Shown one piece after another: positions 14,973 through 23,093 of a DNA stretch of 64,000 bases. The stretch lies in contig JAXMBN010000003.1 of assembly GCA_046349875.1 (NCBI GenBank), positions 62,001-126,000 on the forward strand, read 5' to 3'. This DNA comes from JAXMBN01 sp046349875. Its GTDB lineage: Bacteria > Planctomycetota > Planctomycetia > Pirellulales > Pirellulaceae. The notes beneath the pieces were generated by a model that made no database searches, was not told the DNA's origin, and was given only the letters and a program-made list of their open reading frames with translations. A program made the position numbers and the translations under genes. Positions within the stretch are counted from its first letter, which is position 1; the number at the start of each line of letters is the position of its first letter.

Positions 14973-16544
14973 GTGAGAATCGAGTTGTCCAAAGTACTTG
15001 TCATTGATGACGATCGCAGCGTGCGACACATCATCACCCATGGATTGACAGGGCATGATGAATTTGATGTCGTATGCGCAGCCGATGGAGAGAGCGGATT
15101 GAGGCTCGTCGAGTCGGAGTCGCCTCGCGTCATCTTGTTAGATGTGTTCTTACCGGAACATAATGGTTTGGAATTGTTTCGTAAGATCAAGAGCATGGAT
15201 AGCAAGGTTCCTGTGATTTTTATCACAGGGGACACCTCAAGCGAAACGGCGATACAGGCAATGCGGGCGGGAGCGTTCGATTATCTTTCCAAGCCTCTTA
15301 ACATTGAGCAAGTGCGAAAGCTAACCGCCAGCGCACTTGAAGCTCGGAAGTTGATGGATGAACCGGTGGCTTTGTTCGTCGGCGATGGTGATGCTGGAGG
15401 CGAGCGGTTTGTAGGCAAGTCCAAGTCGATGATCGAAGTTTATAAGTCGATCGGTCGTGTGGCCGCTCAAAATGTCGCCGTCTTAATACGTGGAGAGAGC
15501 GGTTGCGGAAAAGAACTCGTTGCCCGCGCATTGGTCCAGCATAGCGATCGCAGCGACAAGCCTTTTGTAGCTGTGAACTGTGCCGCCATCCCCGATCAAC
15601 TCCTAGAAAGTGAACTCTTTGGGCATGAAAAAGGTGCGTTTACGGGAGCTGAGCGTCGGCGCATAGGAAGATTCGAGCAATGCGATGGAGGTACGATTTT
15701 TCTTGATGAAGTAGGAGATATGTCTCCAATCATTCAAGGAAAAGTGTTAAGGCTGTTGCAGGAACAAAAGTTTGAACGTGTTGGAGGCAATGAACTCGTT
15801 ACGACCGATGTTCGGATTATTGCAGCGACAAATCGGCCTCTGGAAGTGATGGTCAAGAACAATGAGTTTCGCGAAGATCTTCTTTACCGTTTGAATGGAT
15901 TTACAATCCAATTGCCTCCGCTCAAGGAACGCAAAGAAGATATTCCCCTGCTATTAGAGTATTTTTTGCGGCGCGCAAAATCGGATATGGGTCGACCTGA
16001 GCTCCAAGGCATATCGCCCGAGGCCTTGGAGCGCTTGTTGGCCTATGATTGGCCTGGCAATGTTCGTCAGCTTCAATCGGTCGTGCGACAATCTTTGTTG
16101 CATACGACTGGGACCGTTATTGGGGTGGGCAGCTTGCCAGGTTTTATTCACTCGAGAGCTGTGGAATTGCAAGCCGAAGGAGGAGTGGTTCCCGAGATCG
16201 AGTCAATCCTCTCTCAAGTAGTTCCCAGCCTTTCACTGGATGGTGCAACCGACCGCGTTGTCGTGATGCCGGAAGATTCTCCGCAACATGACTCGAATGA
16301 ATCCTATACGACTGAGTTTGCATTGAGTCGATTCATAGATGAACGGCTCAAAGCAGGGTCGAACAACCTCTATGATGAAGTGCTAGAACAGGTCGAACGA
16401 AGATTATTTTCGAGGGTTTTGGAATCTACCCATGGAAATCAATCGAAAACCGCCGAGATCCTTGGGATTACGCGAGGAAAGGTCCGCGACCGAATTGCTG
16501 CCTTCAATATTCAGCTTGAGCGAAGTGTATCGATGCGAAGCTGA
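14973..16544 (+). CDS. NtrC-family sigma-54-dependent response regulator
   Basis: Residues 1-125 form a receiver (VIDDD, phosphoacceptor in VILLDVFLPEHNG, Lys in LSKPLN). Residues ~150-390 form the AAA+ domain with Walker A GESGCGKELVARAL, the sigma-54 contact loop GAFTGA, Walker B GGTIFLDEVGDM and an arginine-finger region near FREDLLYRLNG. The C-terminus has a Fis-type helix-turn-helix (NQSKTAEILGITRGKVRDRI). Phosphorylation should allow oligomerisation and ATP-driven opening of sigma-54 promoters. The start is GTG 14973; no nearer ATG exists. It sits divergent to the HPt gene, amid many sigma-54 promoters that it most likely serves. Confidence 0.93.
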   Translation: MRIELSKVLVIDDDRSVRHIITHGLTGHDEFDVVCAADGESGLRLVESESPRVILLDVFLPEHNGLELFRKIKSMDSKVPVIFITGDTSSETAIQAMRAGAFDYLSKPLNIEQVRKLTASALEARKLMDEPVALFVGDGDAGGERFVGKSKSMIEVYKSIGRVAAQNVAVLIRGESGCGKELVARALVQHSDRSDKPFVAVNCAAIPDQLLESELFGHEKGAFTGAERRRIGRFEQCDGGTIFLDEVGDMSPIIQGKVLRLLQEQKFERVGGNELVTTDVRIIAATNRPLEVMVKNNEFREDLLYRLNGFTIQLPPLKERKEDIPLLLEYFLRRAKSDMGRPELQGISPEALERLLAYDWPGNVRQLQSVVRQSLLHTTGTVIGVGSLPGFIHSRAVELQAEGGVVPEIESILSQVVPSLSLDGATDRVVVMPEDSPQHDSNESYTTEFALSRFIDERLKAGSNNLYDEVLEQVERRLFSRVLESTHGNQSKTAEILGITRGKVRDRIAAFNIQLERSVSMRS

Positions 16545-16718
16545 TCTCATTCATAATGATCGGTGCTGCCAACACTAGAGTATGAGCTTCTCAACTTTCC
16601 TATACGTAGGCCCACCGAGTTTGAACCCTTCTTGTATGTCTCAACACAAGCTGGACGGCAATCGACCATCTTGCTTTGCCAAGGGACATACTTTTGAGAG
16701 GACATCGCATGCGAGTGT

Positions 16719-16735
16719 TTGGCACGAGTCTTGCT
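16719..16735 (+). promoter_or_regulatory. sigma-54 promoter of the GH13 gene, perfect consensus
   Basis: TTGGCACGAGTCTTGCT matches the full 17-base consensus including the G after the -24 box. It is 70 bp before ATG 16805. A single upstream region of about 170 bp separates it from the activator gene. Confidence 0.9.
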
Positions 16736-16804
16736 TGTCAGCCTGTACGTGTCGCGAACTCTCCTAAAGCCTTGTTTTTTGTGTGATGCGAAAGGTTGTG
16801 CGGT

Positions 16805-18601
16805 ATGGCAACGGTGCTCGAAGAAGTGCAAAACCTTCCCCTTGGAGCTCAACTTCTAGAAAAAGGTGCAAGTTTTTGCATTTGGGCACCACATGCAGAA
16901 CGGGTCACGGTGGTTGGTACCTTCAACGATTGGAATGGAGAATCACATCCGCTCGTACGAAACGCGAATGGAACGTGGGAAGGAGTCGTGCCGGAAGCCA
17001 AGCCCGGGGACGAATACCGATTGATGATCACCCATGGGGATCGAACATGGAGCCGCATCGATCCTCGGGCCAGGCAGGTAACCAACTCGGTCGGCAATGC
17101 CGTTTTGTATCGAGATGATTTCGATTGGGGGGCGGATGCTTTTCAGTTGCCTCCTTGGAATGAGCTCGTCATTTACGAGCTGCATATTGGAACCTTTGGC
17201 GGTGAAGATGGAGTCAATAATTTTGATAAGGCGATCGAGCGATTGGATTATTTGCGCGATCTTGGAATCAATGCGATTGAACTGATGCCACTGGCAGAGT
17301 TCGCAGGAGATTATTCGTGGGGATACAATCCAGCCCATCCCTTCGCTGTGGAAACGGCTTACGGAGGCCCCAGTGGTCTCAAGCGATTCGTCAAAGCTGC
17401 GCATGAACGCGGCATCGGCGTGATTATTGACGTTGTCTACAACCATTTTGGTCCTTCCGATCTGGACCTTTGGCAGTTTGATGGTTGGAGCGAGAACGGA
17501 AAAGGAGGAATCTATTTCTTCAATGATTGGAGATCCGCAACCCCTTGGGGAGATACGCGACCTGATTATGGACGTGGTGAAGTACGGCAATATATTTTCG
17601 ACAATGCGATGATGTGGTTGTCAGAATATCGCGCTGATGGATTGCGATACGACATGACGCTCTATATGCGTTCGGTCGATGGAGATGAATCCAAAAGCAT
17701 TCCGGAAGGATTCAGCTTAGCGCAATGGATTAATACGGAGGTCGAGAAGCGGTATCCAGGTCGGATCGTCATTGCCGAAGATCTTCGCAACAACGCTCTG
17801 CTTACAGCCAAGTGTGATCAGGGGGGAGCCCATTTTGGCGCCCAATGGGCCGCCGATTTTGTCCATCCGATCCGACAAGCCATTATTGAGATCGACGACA
17901 GCCATCGAAGTATGCAAGCGGTGCGCGAAGCGATTGAAATACGCTACAACGAAGATAGTTTTCAGAGAGTGCTCTATACCGAATCGCATGATGAAGTCGC
18001 CAACGGCAAGCAACGGGTCGTTTCTGAAATCGATCCGAGCGATGAACCAGGAAGGTATGCCATCAAACGTTCAACGCTTGGAGCTGCCGTTCTTATGACC
18101 GCTCCAGGTATTCCGATGTTGTTTCAAGGCCAAGAGTTCTTGCGCGATAAGTGGTTCATGGATACCCGGCCACTCGATTGGGACCGCTCGGAAAAGTACG
18201 AAGGAATTGTCCAGCTTTATCGTGATTTGATTGAGTTGCGTCGCAATCGCAAAGGGCTCACCAAAGGGCTCACCGGGCAACATGGCCATGTTGTCCACCT
18301 CGATGATATCGGTAAAGTATTGGTGCTCCATCGATGGTTTGAAAGTGGAATTCATGACTGTACGGTCGTGGTTTATCACTTTGCCGGAGGACGCAAAGAA
18401 CACTACCGGATTCCTTGGCCTTCGTCAGGAAAGTGGGATCTACTTTTTAACAGCGACTCGCGACTCTACCATCCTTGGCTGGACGATACAGTCGTTCAGG
18501 GAATCGAGACGGAAGCAACACCCATGAATGGTTTCGAGAATTCGCAAGAAATTTCGATGGGGGCCTATAGCTGTCTCATTTTCGGCAAACGTGCTACATG
18601 A
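16805..18601 (+). CDS. GH13 alpha-glucan enzyme (branching-enzyme/TreZ-like)
   Basis: An N-terminal CBM48-like module (ASFCIWAPHAERVTVVGTFN) precedes a GH13 barrel. Visible catalytic blocks are IIDVVYNHFGP, the nucleophile in DGLRYDMTLY, the acid/base in IVIAEDLRN and the third Asp in TESHDEVANG. The SHDEV motif resembles branching enzymes, while the WGYNPAHPFAVETAYGG segment is shared with trehalohydrolase-type enzymes. I infer an intracellular enzyme of glycogen or trehalose metabolism but cannot assign the reaction. ATG 16805 is preferred over upstream TTG because AAAGG lies 9 bp before it. The perfect sigma-54 promoter and the downstream kinase suggest a stress-carbohydrate unit. Confidence 0.8.
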   Translation: MATVLEEVQNLPLGAQLLEKGASFCIWAPHAERVTVVGTFNDWNGESHPLVRNANGTWEGVVPEAKPGDEYRLMITHGDRTWSRIDPRARQVTNSVGNAVLYRDDFDWGADAFQLPPWNELVIYELHIGTFGGEDGVNNFDKAIERLDYLRDLGINAIELMPLAEFAGDYSWGYNPAHPFAVETAYGGPSGLKRFVKAAHERGIGVIIDVVYNHFGPSDLDLWQFDGWSENGKGGIYFFNDWRSATPWGDTRPDYGRGEVRQYIFDNAMMWLSEYRADGLRYDMTLYMRSVDGDESKSIPEGFSLAQWINTEVEKRYPGRIVIAEDLRNNALLTAKCDQGGAHFGAQWAADFVHPIRQAIIEIDDSHRSMQAVREAIEIRYNEDSFQRVLYTESHDEVANGKQRVVSEIDPSDEPGRYAIKRSTLGAAVLMTAPGIPMLFQGQEFLRDKWFMDTRPLDWDRSEKYEGIVQLYRDLIELRRNRKGLTKGLTGQHGHVVHLDDIGKVLVLHRWFESGIHDCTVVVYHFAGGRKEHYRIPWPSSGKWDLLFNSDSRLYHPWLDDTVVQGIETEATPMNGFENSQEISMGAYSCLIFGKRAT

Positions 18602-18795
18602 GCAGTCTTTCGATGGAATCAAAAGGTTACTACGATCGCCTTCCCACTCAGCATTCGTGGAGTGAGCTTGGACTGAAGAGCGAGCAAGAGTGGGCTGACT
18701 ATGGTCCATGCGAACGCCGATGCCCACAACGATGCGTGACGACGGAACAACAACGAGCTAGAAACGAGCATACTTTTTCGAGGCGATCATGCTAG
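18598..18795 (+). CDS. possible small protein overlapping both neighbours
   Basis: This 65-codon frame starts at an ATG overlapping the GH13 stop (ATGA) and ends 7 bp inside the next gene. Composition is polar with two CxxxC-like clusters (PCERRC, PQRC). No family was recognised. Overlap at both ends suits translational coupling, but the reading could be chance; there is no distinct ribosome site. Confidence 0.25.
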   Translation: MSSLSMESKGYYDRLPTQHSWSELGLKSEQEWADYGPCERRCPQRCVTTEQQRARNEHTFSRRSC

Positions 18796-20855
18796 ATAGT
18801 TTTGCCCACCTCTTTAGTTCCCACGGGTTTCCAGCTCGGTGGAACTGTGGGCCAGCTTGGAAGCAGGAACCGTGGTGGGGCTGGATTCACATCGGTAGTG
18901 ATCTGGTGATTTGGCTCTGCTATTTTGCGATACCTGTCATTCTTCTCGGGATCGCTCGCAAGAAGAAGGATCTTCCTTTTCCAACGTTAGTCGTATTGTT
19001 TGCCTTATTTATCTTGGCTTGTGGTGGGACGCACCTTGCGGATGCAATCGTTTTCTATGTTCCAATCTATCGCGCGTCGGGTTTGTTAAAGCTTTTTACC
19101 GCGATCATATCAATGTCGACCGTGATTGCGCTGTATTTTATTATCCCGAAGGCGCTACAGTTGCGGGGACCAAAAGAAGCCGAGCGTGAGATTCAGCATC
19201 AGACGCAAGCTTTGCAAAATCTCACGAGCCAATTGAGCAATGAGATCGAAGCGCATCGCGGTACGCTTTCAGAGCTTCAGAGGAACCGCGAACTACTTCA
19301 TCTAGCAATGTCCGCGGGTGATATCGGGTTCTTTCACTGGAACCTCGAATCGGATGCTTTGGAGATGGATGAAGCCCTGATTCGGCTGCTAGGATTTCAA
19401 ACCATCTCGGTCGATCACCTGTCACCTTCGCTATTCTTTGAACATGTGCATCCAGAGGATCGCGAAAATCTGAAGTCCGAAGTCGACGATTGCGTGCAGA
19501 CTTGCAAGAACTACAACGCTCGATTCCGTTACCAGCGTCCTGACGGAACGTCGGTTTGGTTATCTGGACGAGGGCTCGTTTTGCGAAATAGCCGAGGCGA
19601 ACCTTCGACATTCATCGGATTTAATCAAGATATTTCACATCAGGTCGAAAGAGAGGCCAAGCTGGATGAACTCGCCAAGCAAGCGATTAGCGCTAGCGAG
19701 CATAAGAGCCGATTCATTGCACAGGTAAGCCACGAGATTCGCACGCCACTTACGGCGATGTTAGGAGGACTCGACGCTCTTCTGATGGAATGTGAGCCTG
19801 GTGGGACTCGCGATGCCATCAGGATCGTGCGATCCCAAGGAGAGCTTTTACAGATCTTGGTCAATGACGTTCTCGATCTCTCAAAAATTGAAGCCGGCCA
19901 TCTTCATATACAAACTGCGCCGATCGATGTCGCGAACCTCATTGCCGATGTCTGTTCTTTGATGGATCCTCTAGCAGTCGAGAAGGGGCTAGTCATTCGT
20001 TGGTTTTCTGAATCGCAATTGCCCGCTACCATTCAAAGCGATGGGTATCGGTTGAAACAAGTTTTTGTAAATCTAATTGGGAATGCCATCAAGTTCACGG
20101 ATGAAGGCGAAATTGTGGTGCGCGTTCGATTGGACGCAACAGTTCCCTTGGAGTCGTTCTTGGTGGTGGAAGTGGAGGACTCGGGACGCGGAATTCCGCA
20201 AGACAAACTCGGAGAGATCTTTGAAGAATACACTCAGGCCTCGGCGGATCCATCGGGGTCAGGCTTGGGCTTGGCCATTTGCAAGAAGCTACTGCAGCTC
20301 ATGAATGGAACCTTGTTGGTTCGAAGTGAAGAAGGAAAGGGATCGACCTTTGAGATTCGCATTCCATTAGGAGATATCCGGCAATACACTTTGGAGAAGG
20401 TCAATCCAATCACACGTGCGGAGTCCGTAAAAGAACATGGGATCGCTCAGTTGTCTCCCATGGCCTTACGAGTTCTTGCGGCGGAAGATACGCGGGCCAT
20501 TCAATTCGTCCTTCGAAGAATGCTTGAACCGTACGTGCTAGAGCTCGTCATCGTACCGAATGGACGCGTGGCCATTGAAACAGTGTTGGGAAGAGGTGTG
20601 GATAGTTTTGATGTCATCTTAATGGACATTCAAATGCCTGAAATCGATGGAACCGAAGCTACCCTTGAGTTGCGAAAGCGTGGATACACGCGACCCATCA
20701 TCGCTTTGACCGCTGGTGCTATGGAAAGTGAGCGCAAGGCCTGTATGGCTGCAGGTTGTACACACTTCCTTGCTAAGCCGATTGATGTCCAAGATCTTAA
20801 ACGTGTCTTGGAATCGATCGCGTCCAACGATAACCAGGGCAATCCCTCTTTCTAG
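18789..20855 (+). CDS. hybrid histidine kinase with an ethylene-receptor-like membrane sensor
   Basis: Residues ~30-115 form three transmembrane helices that align with the plant ETR1 ethylene-binding domain: Asp in HIGSDLVIWLCYFAIPVIL (helix 1) and the Cys/His pair in LACGGTHLAD (helix 2), equivalent to the Cu(I) ligands in CGATH. Then come a coiled coil, a PAS domain (~160-290), HisKA with the phospho-His in QVSHEIRTPL, HATPase with GNAIKFTDEG and GSGLGLAICKKL, and a C-terminal receiver with VILMDIQMPEIDG. Such sensors bind ethylene through copper in plants and some cyanobacteria; ligand binding here is inference. It is downstream of the GH13 gene, probably in the same sigma-54 transcript. 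Confidence 0.88.
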   Translation: MLDSFAHLFSSHGFPARWNCGPAWKQEPWWGWIHIGSDLVIWLCYFAIPVILLGIARKKKDLPFPTLVVLFALFILACGGTHLADAIVFYVPIYRASGLLKLFTAIISMSTVIALYFIIPKALQLRGPKEAEREIQHQTQALQNLTSQLSNEIEAHRGTLSELQRNRELLHLAMSAGDIGFFHWNLESDALEMDEALIRLLGFQTISVDHLSPSLFFEHVHPEDRENLKSEVDDCVQTCKNYNARFRYQRPDGTSVWLSGRGLVLRNSRGEPSTFIGFNQDISHQVEREAKLDELAKQAISASEHKSRFIAQVSHEIRTPLTAMLGGLDALLMECEPGGTRDAIRIVRSQGELLQILVNDVLDLSKIEAGHLHIQTAPIDVANLIADVCSLMDPLAVEKGLVIRWFSESQLPATIQSDGYRLKQVFVNLIGNAIKFTDEGEIVVRVRLDATVPLESFLVVEVEDSGRGIPQDKLGEIFEEYTQASADPSGSGLGLAICKKLLQLMNGTLLVRSEEGKGSTFEIRIPLGDIRQYTLEKVNPITRAESVKEHGIAQLSPMALRVLAAEDTRAIQFVLRRMLEPYVLELVIVPNGRVAIETVLGRGVDSFDVILMDIQMPEIDGTEATLELRKRGYTRPIIALTAGAMESERKACMAAGCTHFLAKPIDVQDLKRVLESIASNDNQGNPSF

Positions 20856-20905
20856 CCCATCGCGATTTTTCTTTTCTGTCTCCCATCGACGCGTCCGTCG
20901 ACAAA

Positions 20906-20922
20906 CGGGCACATGATTTGCG
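20906..20922 (+). promoter_or_regulatory. sigma-54 promoter of the 20972 gene
   Basis: GGGCAC-ATGAT-TTGC, exact spacing, 50 bp before ATG 20972. A 6-bp inverted repeat (TCGACG ... CGTCGA) lies just upstream at 20886-20901. Confidence 0.78.
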
Positions 20923-20971
20923 TCACCTTCTTGAATGATGTCGTCAGGTACACAAGCATTCAAGGAGATCG

Positions 20972-21490
20972 ATGATGAGTCAAATCAAGCACGTCACCGA
21001 TGATGATGTTCGCAAATTGCGCAATGAAGATCCGGTAACAGGTCAAGCCGGTGCTCATTTGTTGGGAACGGGGATCGGAACCGCCATTGGTGGCATCGCA
21101 GCAGGTGCAGCTGCGGGAAGCGTAGTCGGTCCCCTTGGGACCGTCGCCGGAGCAGTTCTGGGTGGTGTGACAGGTGGCTTAGTAGGCAAGGCCCTTGCCG
21201 AGAACATGGATCCGACCTTGGAAGTCGATTATTGGCGTGGAGCTTATCACACGCGTCCTTATTTCGATCAACGTGTTCCTTTTGAAACCATGGAACCTGC
21301 ATACCGTATGGGGGCAGATGCATTCGAGCCTGGTTTTGATTGGGAAGAAATCGAGCCTGATCTGCGAGAGAAGTGGGATCATACCTATGCCACAGATTCC
21401 ACGGTGACATGGGAGAAGGCTCGCCTTGCTGCTCGCGATGCCTATGCGCGTCGACGTCAGTTAGCGGACACGGTGGATTGTTGTGATTGA
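20972..21490 (+). CDS. glycine-zipper protein with conserved charged C-terminus
   Basis: The middle of this 172-residue protein (about 25-75) is a Gly/Ala-rich zipper (GTGIGTAIGGIAAGAAAGSV and VLGGVTGGLVGKAL), as in membrane-associating glycine-zipper proteins. The C-terminal ~90 residues (WRGAYHTRPYFDQ, EPAYRMGADAF, DLREKWDHTY) belong to the same unnamed family as the 6538 product. The function is unknown; association with membranes under stress is inference. AAGGAG precedes the ATG. The SHD1 gene starts 39 bp downstream and is likely co-transcribed. Confidence 0.75.
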   Translation: MMSQIKHVTDDDVRKLRNEDPVTGQAGAHLLGTGIGTAIGGIAAGAAAGSVVGPLGTVAGAVLGGVTGGLVGKALAENMDPTLEVDYWRGAYHTRPYFDQRVPFETMEPAYRMGADAFEPGFDWEEIEPDLREKWDHTYATDSTVTWEKARLAARDAYARRRQLADTVDCCD

Positions 21491-21529
21491 GTGGATATAT
21501 CAAAAGATCGTTCGTGGGAGGGTGGCGTA

Positions 21530-22483
21530 ATGAGATGGTTGTTCAAATCCTTAATTCTCTGTGCACTTTTAGCACAGCAGGGATGGGCTCGTGTGTGGAC
21601 CGATACATCTGGGCAGTTCAAAGTGGAAGCTGAATTGGTCGTGGCCGATCAGTCGCTGGTCGTCCTTCGAACTGCCAAAGGCAACTTGCTTGCGGTGAGG
21701 ATCTCCGAGCTTTCTGAGGCAGATCGCAGCTATTTGAACGCTCAGGAGACTAAGGATCTGATCAAGAAATTGGATGTCGTTAAGGACTATCCAGCCTTTC
21801 GCTTGGTCGATGGCACGGAGGTGGTTGGTCCCGTGACGGGATATGGCATTACACCTCTCGTGGTATATCGCAAATCGGGCGATGTGATCGTTGGGGAGAC
21901 AGAGTACAAGAAATTGATACCGATCTATCGGGAGATTATTCCGGAGATAGTCGGTCATTTCGAACATGCAAACCTCAAGACGCCCAATGAGCTTGAAAAA
22001 TGGCTCGAAAAGAGTGGACCGGTTCCACATACCTATCAGATGGAAACGGTTAGTCTCCAAACGGCAGAGCAAGGGACTGTAAAGATTCCATTGTTTATGT
22101 TCGATCCACAGGACCGTTATGAACTCGATGCAGGGTTTGCGCGTTGGAAGTCGCTCCATGAATCAGAAGTAGCGCAGGCGGATAAAGAAAATCATCTGCG
22201 GGATGAATTGATTCGTGCGAAAGTTGTCTCGCGTTATCGAAACAAAGCAGATGTTGCTGCCGCCGTGCGAGAATCCAACTACCGAATGATGCAATTGAAC
22301 TTGCTGGCGGCCAATGCAGGCGTCACGGATATTTGGGAGGTGTCACTCACCGCGCCCGTTCCTTACGCTCAACCTGTGTCCGTGATGATTTCCGCTCCAG
22401 ATAGCGAGACGGCAGAGTCGCTTGCATTGAAGCAATACCCAAAGTTCGTCGTCAACTATACGAGGAAAGCATCCGGCTTCTAG
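21530..22483 (+). CDS. secreted SHD1-domain protein
   Basis: A signal peptide (MRWLFKSLILCALLAQQGWA) is followed by an SHD1 (SLA1 homology domain 1) unit: RVWTDTSGQFKVEAELVV ... VVLRTAKGNLLAVRISELSE-ADRSYL. SHD1 is common in planctomycete secreted proteins and is thought to mediate binding. The remaining ~230 residues are not recognised. ATG 21530 is chosen because GGGAGG lies upstream and a signal peptide starts there; the frame itself is open from 21491. It is downstream of the glycine-zipper gene without an intervening terminator. Confidence 0.77.
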   Translation: MRWLFKSLILCALLAQQGWARVWTDTSGQFKVEAELVVADQSLVVLRTAKGNLLAVRISELSEADRSYLNAQETKDLIKKLDVVKDYPAFRLVDGTEVVGPVTGYGITPLVVYRKSGDVIVGETEYKKLIPIYREIIPEIVGHFEHANLKTPNELEKWLEKSGPVPHTYQMETVSLQTAEQGTVKIPLFMFDPQDRYELDAGFARWKSLHESEVAQADKENHLRDELIRAKVVSRYRNKADVAAAVRESNYRMMQLNLLAANAGVTDIWEVSLTAPVPYAQPVSVMISAPDSETAESLALKQYPKFVVNYTRKASGF

Positions 22484-22515
22484 TGAAGGTAGCATCGAAA
22501 GCCGACCTATTTCCC

Positions 22516-22564
22516 AACCCGACGGGTCACAAAGAGACGTCCTCTTCCATAACCCGACGCGTCA
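22516..22564 (+). repeat. two direct repeats upstream of a sigma-54 promoter
   Basis: AACCCGACGGGTCA (22516-22529) and AACCCGACGCGTCA (22551-22564) differ at one base and are 35 bp apart, about 52-100 bp upstream of the -24 box at 22616. Position and spacing fit binding sites for a sigma-54 activator. Confidence 0.45.
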
Positions 22565-22614
22565 GTCTTGAAGTTGCGCAAATGAGCGGTCGGATTGGGA
22601 AGGCTCTTAGTTGT

Positions 22615-22631
22615 TTGGCATGCTTATTGCG
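22615..22631 (+). promoter_or_regulatory. sigma-54 promoter of the 22677 gene
   Basis: TGGCAT-GCTTA-TTGC, exact spacing, 46 bp before ATG 22677. Confidence 0.82.
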
Positions 22632-22676
22632 TTGCATTCGATTGGCACTTCGAATTTTCAAAGAGGAGATAGGATC

Positions 22677-23012
22677 ATGCAAATGAGGTTTTTAGCAATC
22701 GGTTCGATGGTGAGCGCACTTCTCATGACTCCGCAAGCTTACTCGCAATTGGGTATTGCGGTCGAGGTAAACCCGGTAGTTACTCCGGCAGTCACGGTAG
22801 GACCGAGCACGGTATATGAGCCCGTGACGACGAGTTACTACTATCCTTCAACGCCCGTTTACACTTCAGGTTATTCCACCTATCGCTACTCATATCCAAC
22901 GTACTACGCGAATAGTTATCCCTACTACTATCGCAGCCCTCGCGTTGTGGCTCCCTATCGCTATAGCTACCCCACTTACCGAAGTTTGCCACGTGGAAGA
23001 TGGGGATGGTAA
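22677..23012 (+). CDS. small secreted tyrosine/proline-rich protein
   Basis: A signal peptide (MQMRFLAIGSMVSALLMTPQAYS) leads to an ~88-residue mature part rich in Tyr, Ser, Pro and Val (YYYPSTPVYTSGYSTYRYSY and similar). The low-complexity Tyr-rich composition resembles structural or cross-linkable envelope proteins found in planctomycetes; the function is unknown. AGAGGAGATAGG precedes ATG 22677. The hydrolase gene follows after 81 bp with no visible promoter, so the two may share the sigma-54 transcript. Confidence 0.7.
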   Translation: MQMRFLAIGSMVSALLMTPQAYSQLGIAVEVNPVVTPAVTVGPSTVYEPVTTSYYYPSTPVYTSGYSTYRYSYPTYYANSYPYYYRSPRVVAPYRYSYPTYRSLPRGRWGW

Positions 23013-23093
23013 CTCTCTTTCCTTCGATCACTATTTTTCTGATTGAGGTCGCTCGTCGATTCTGTATTTCATTCATTGACAAAGGGGATTCCC

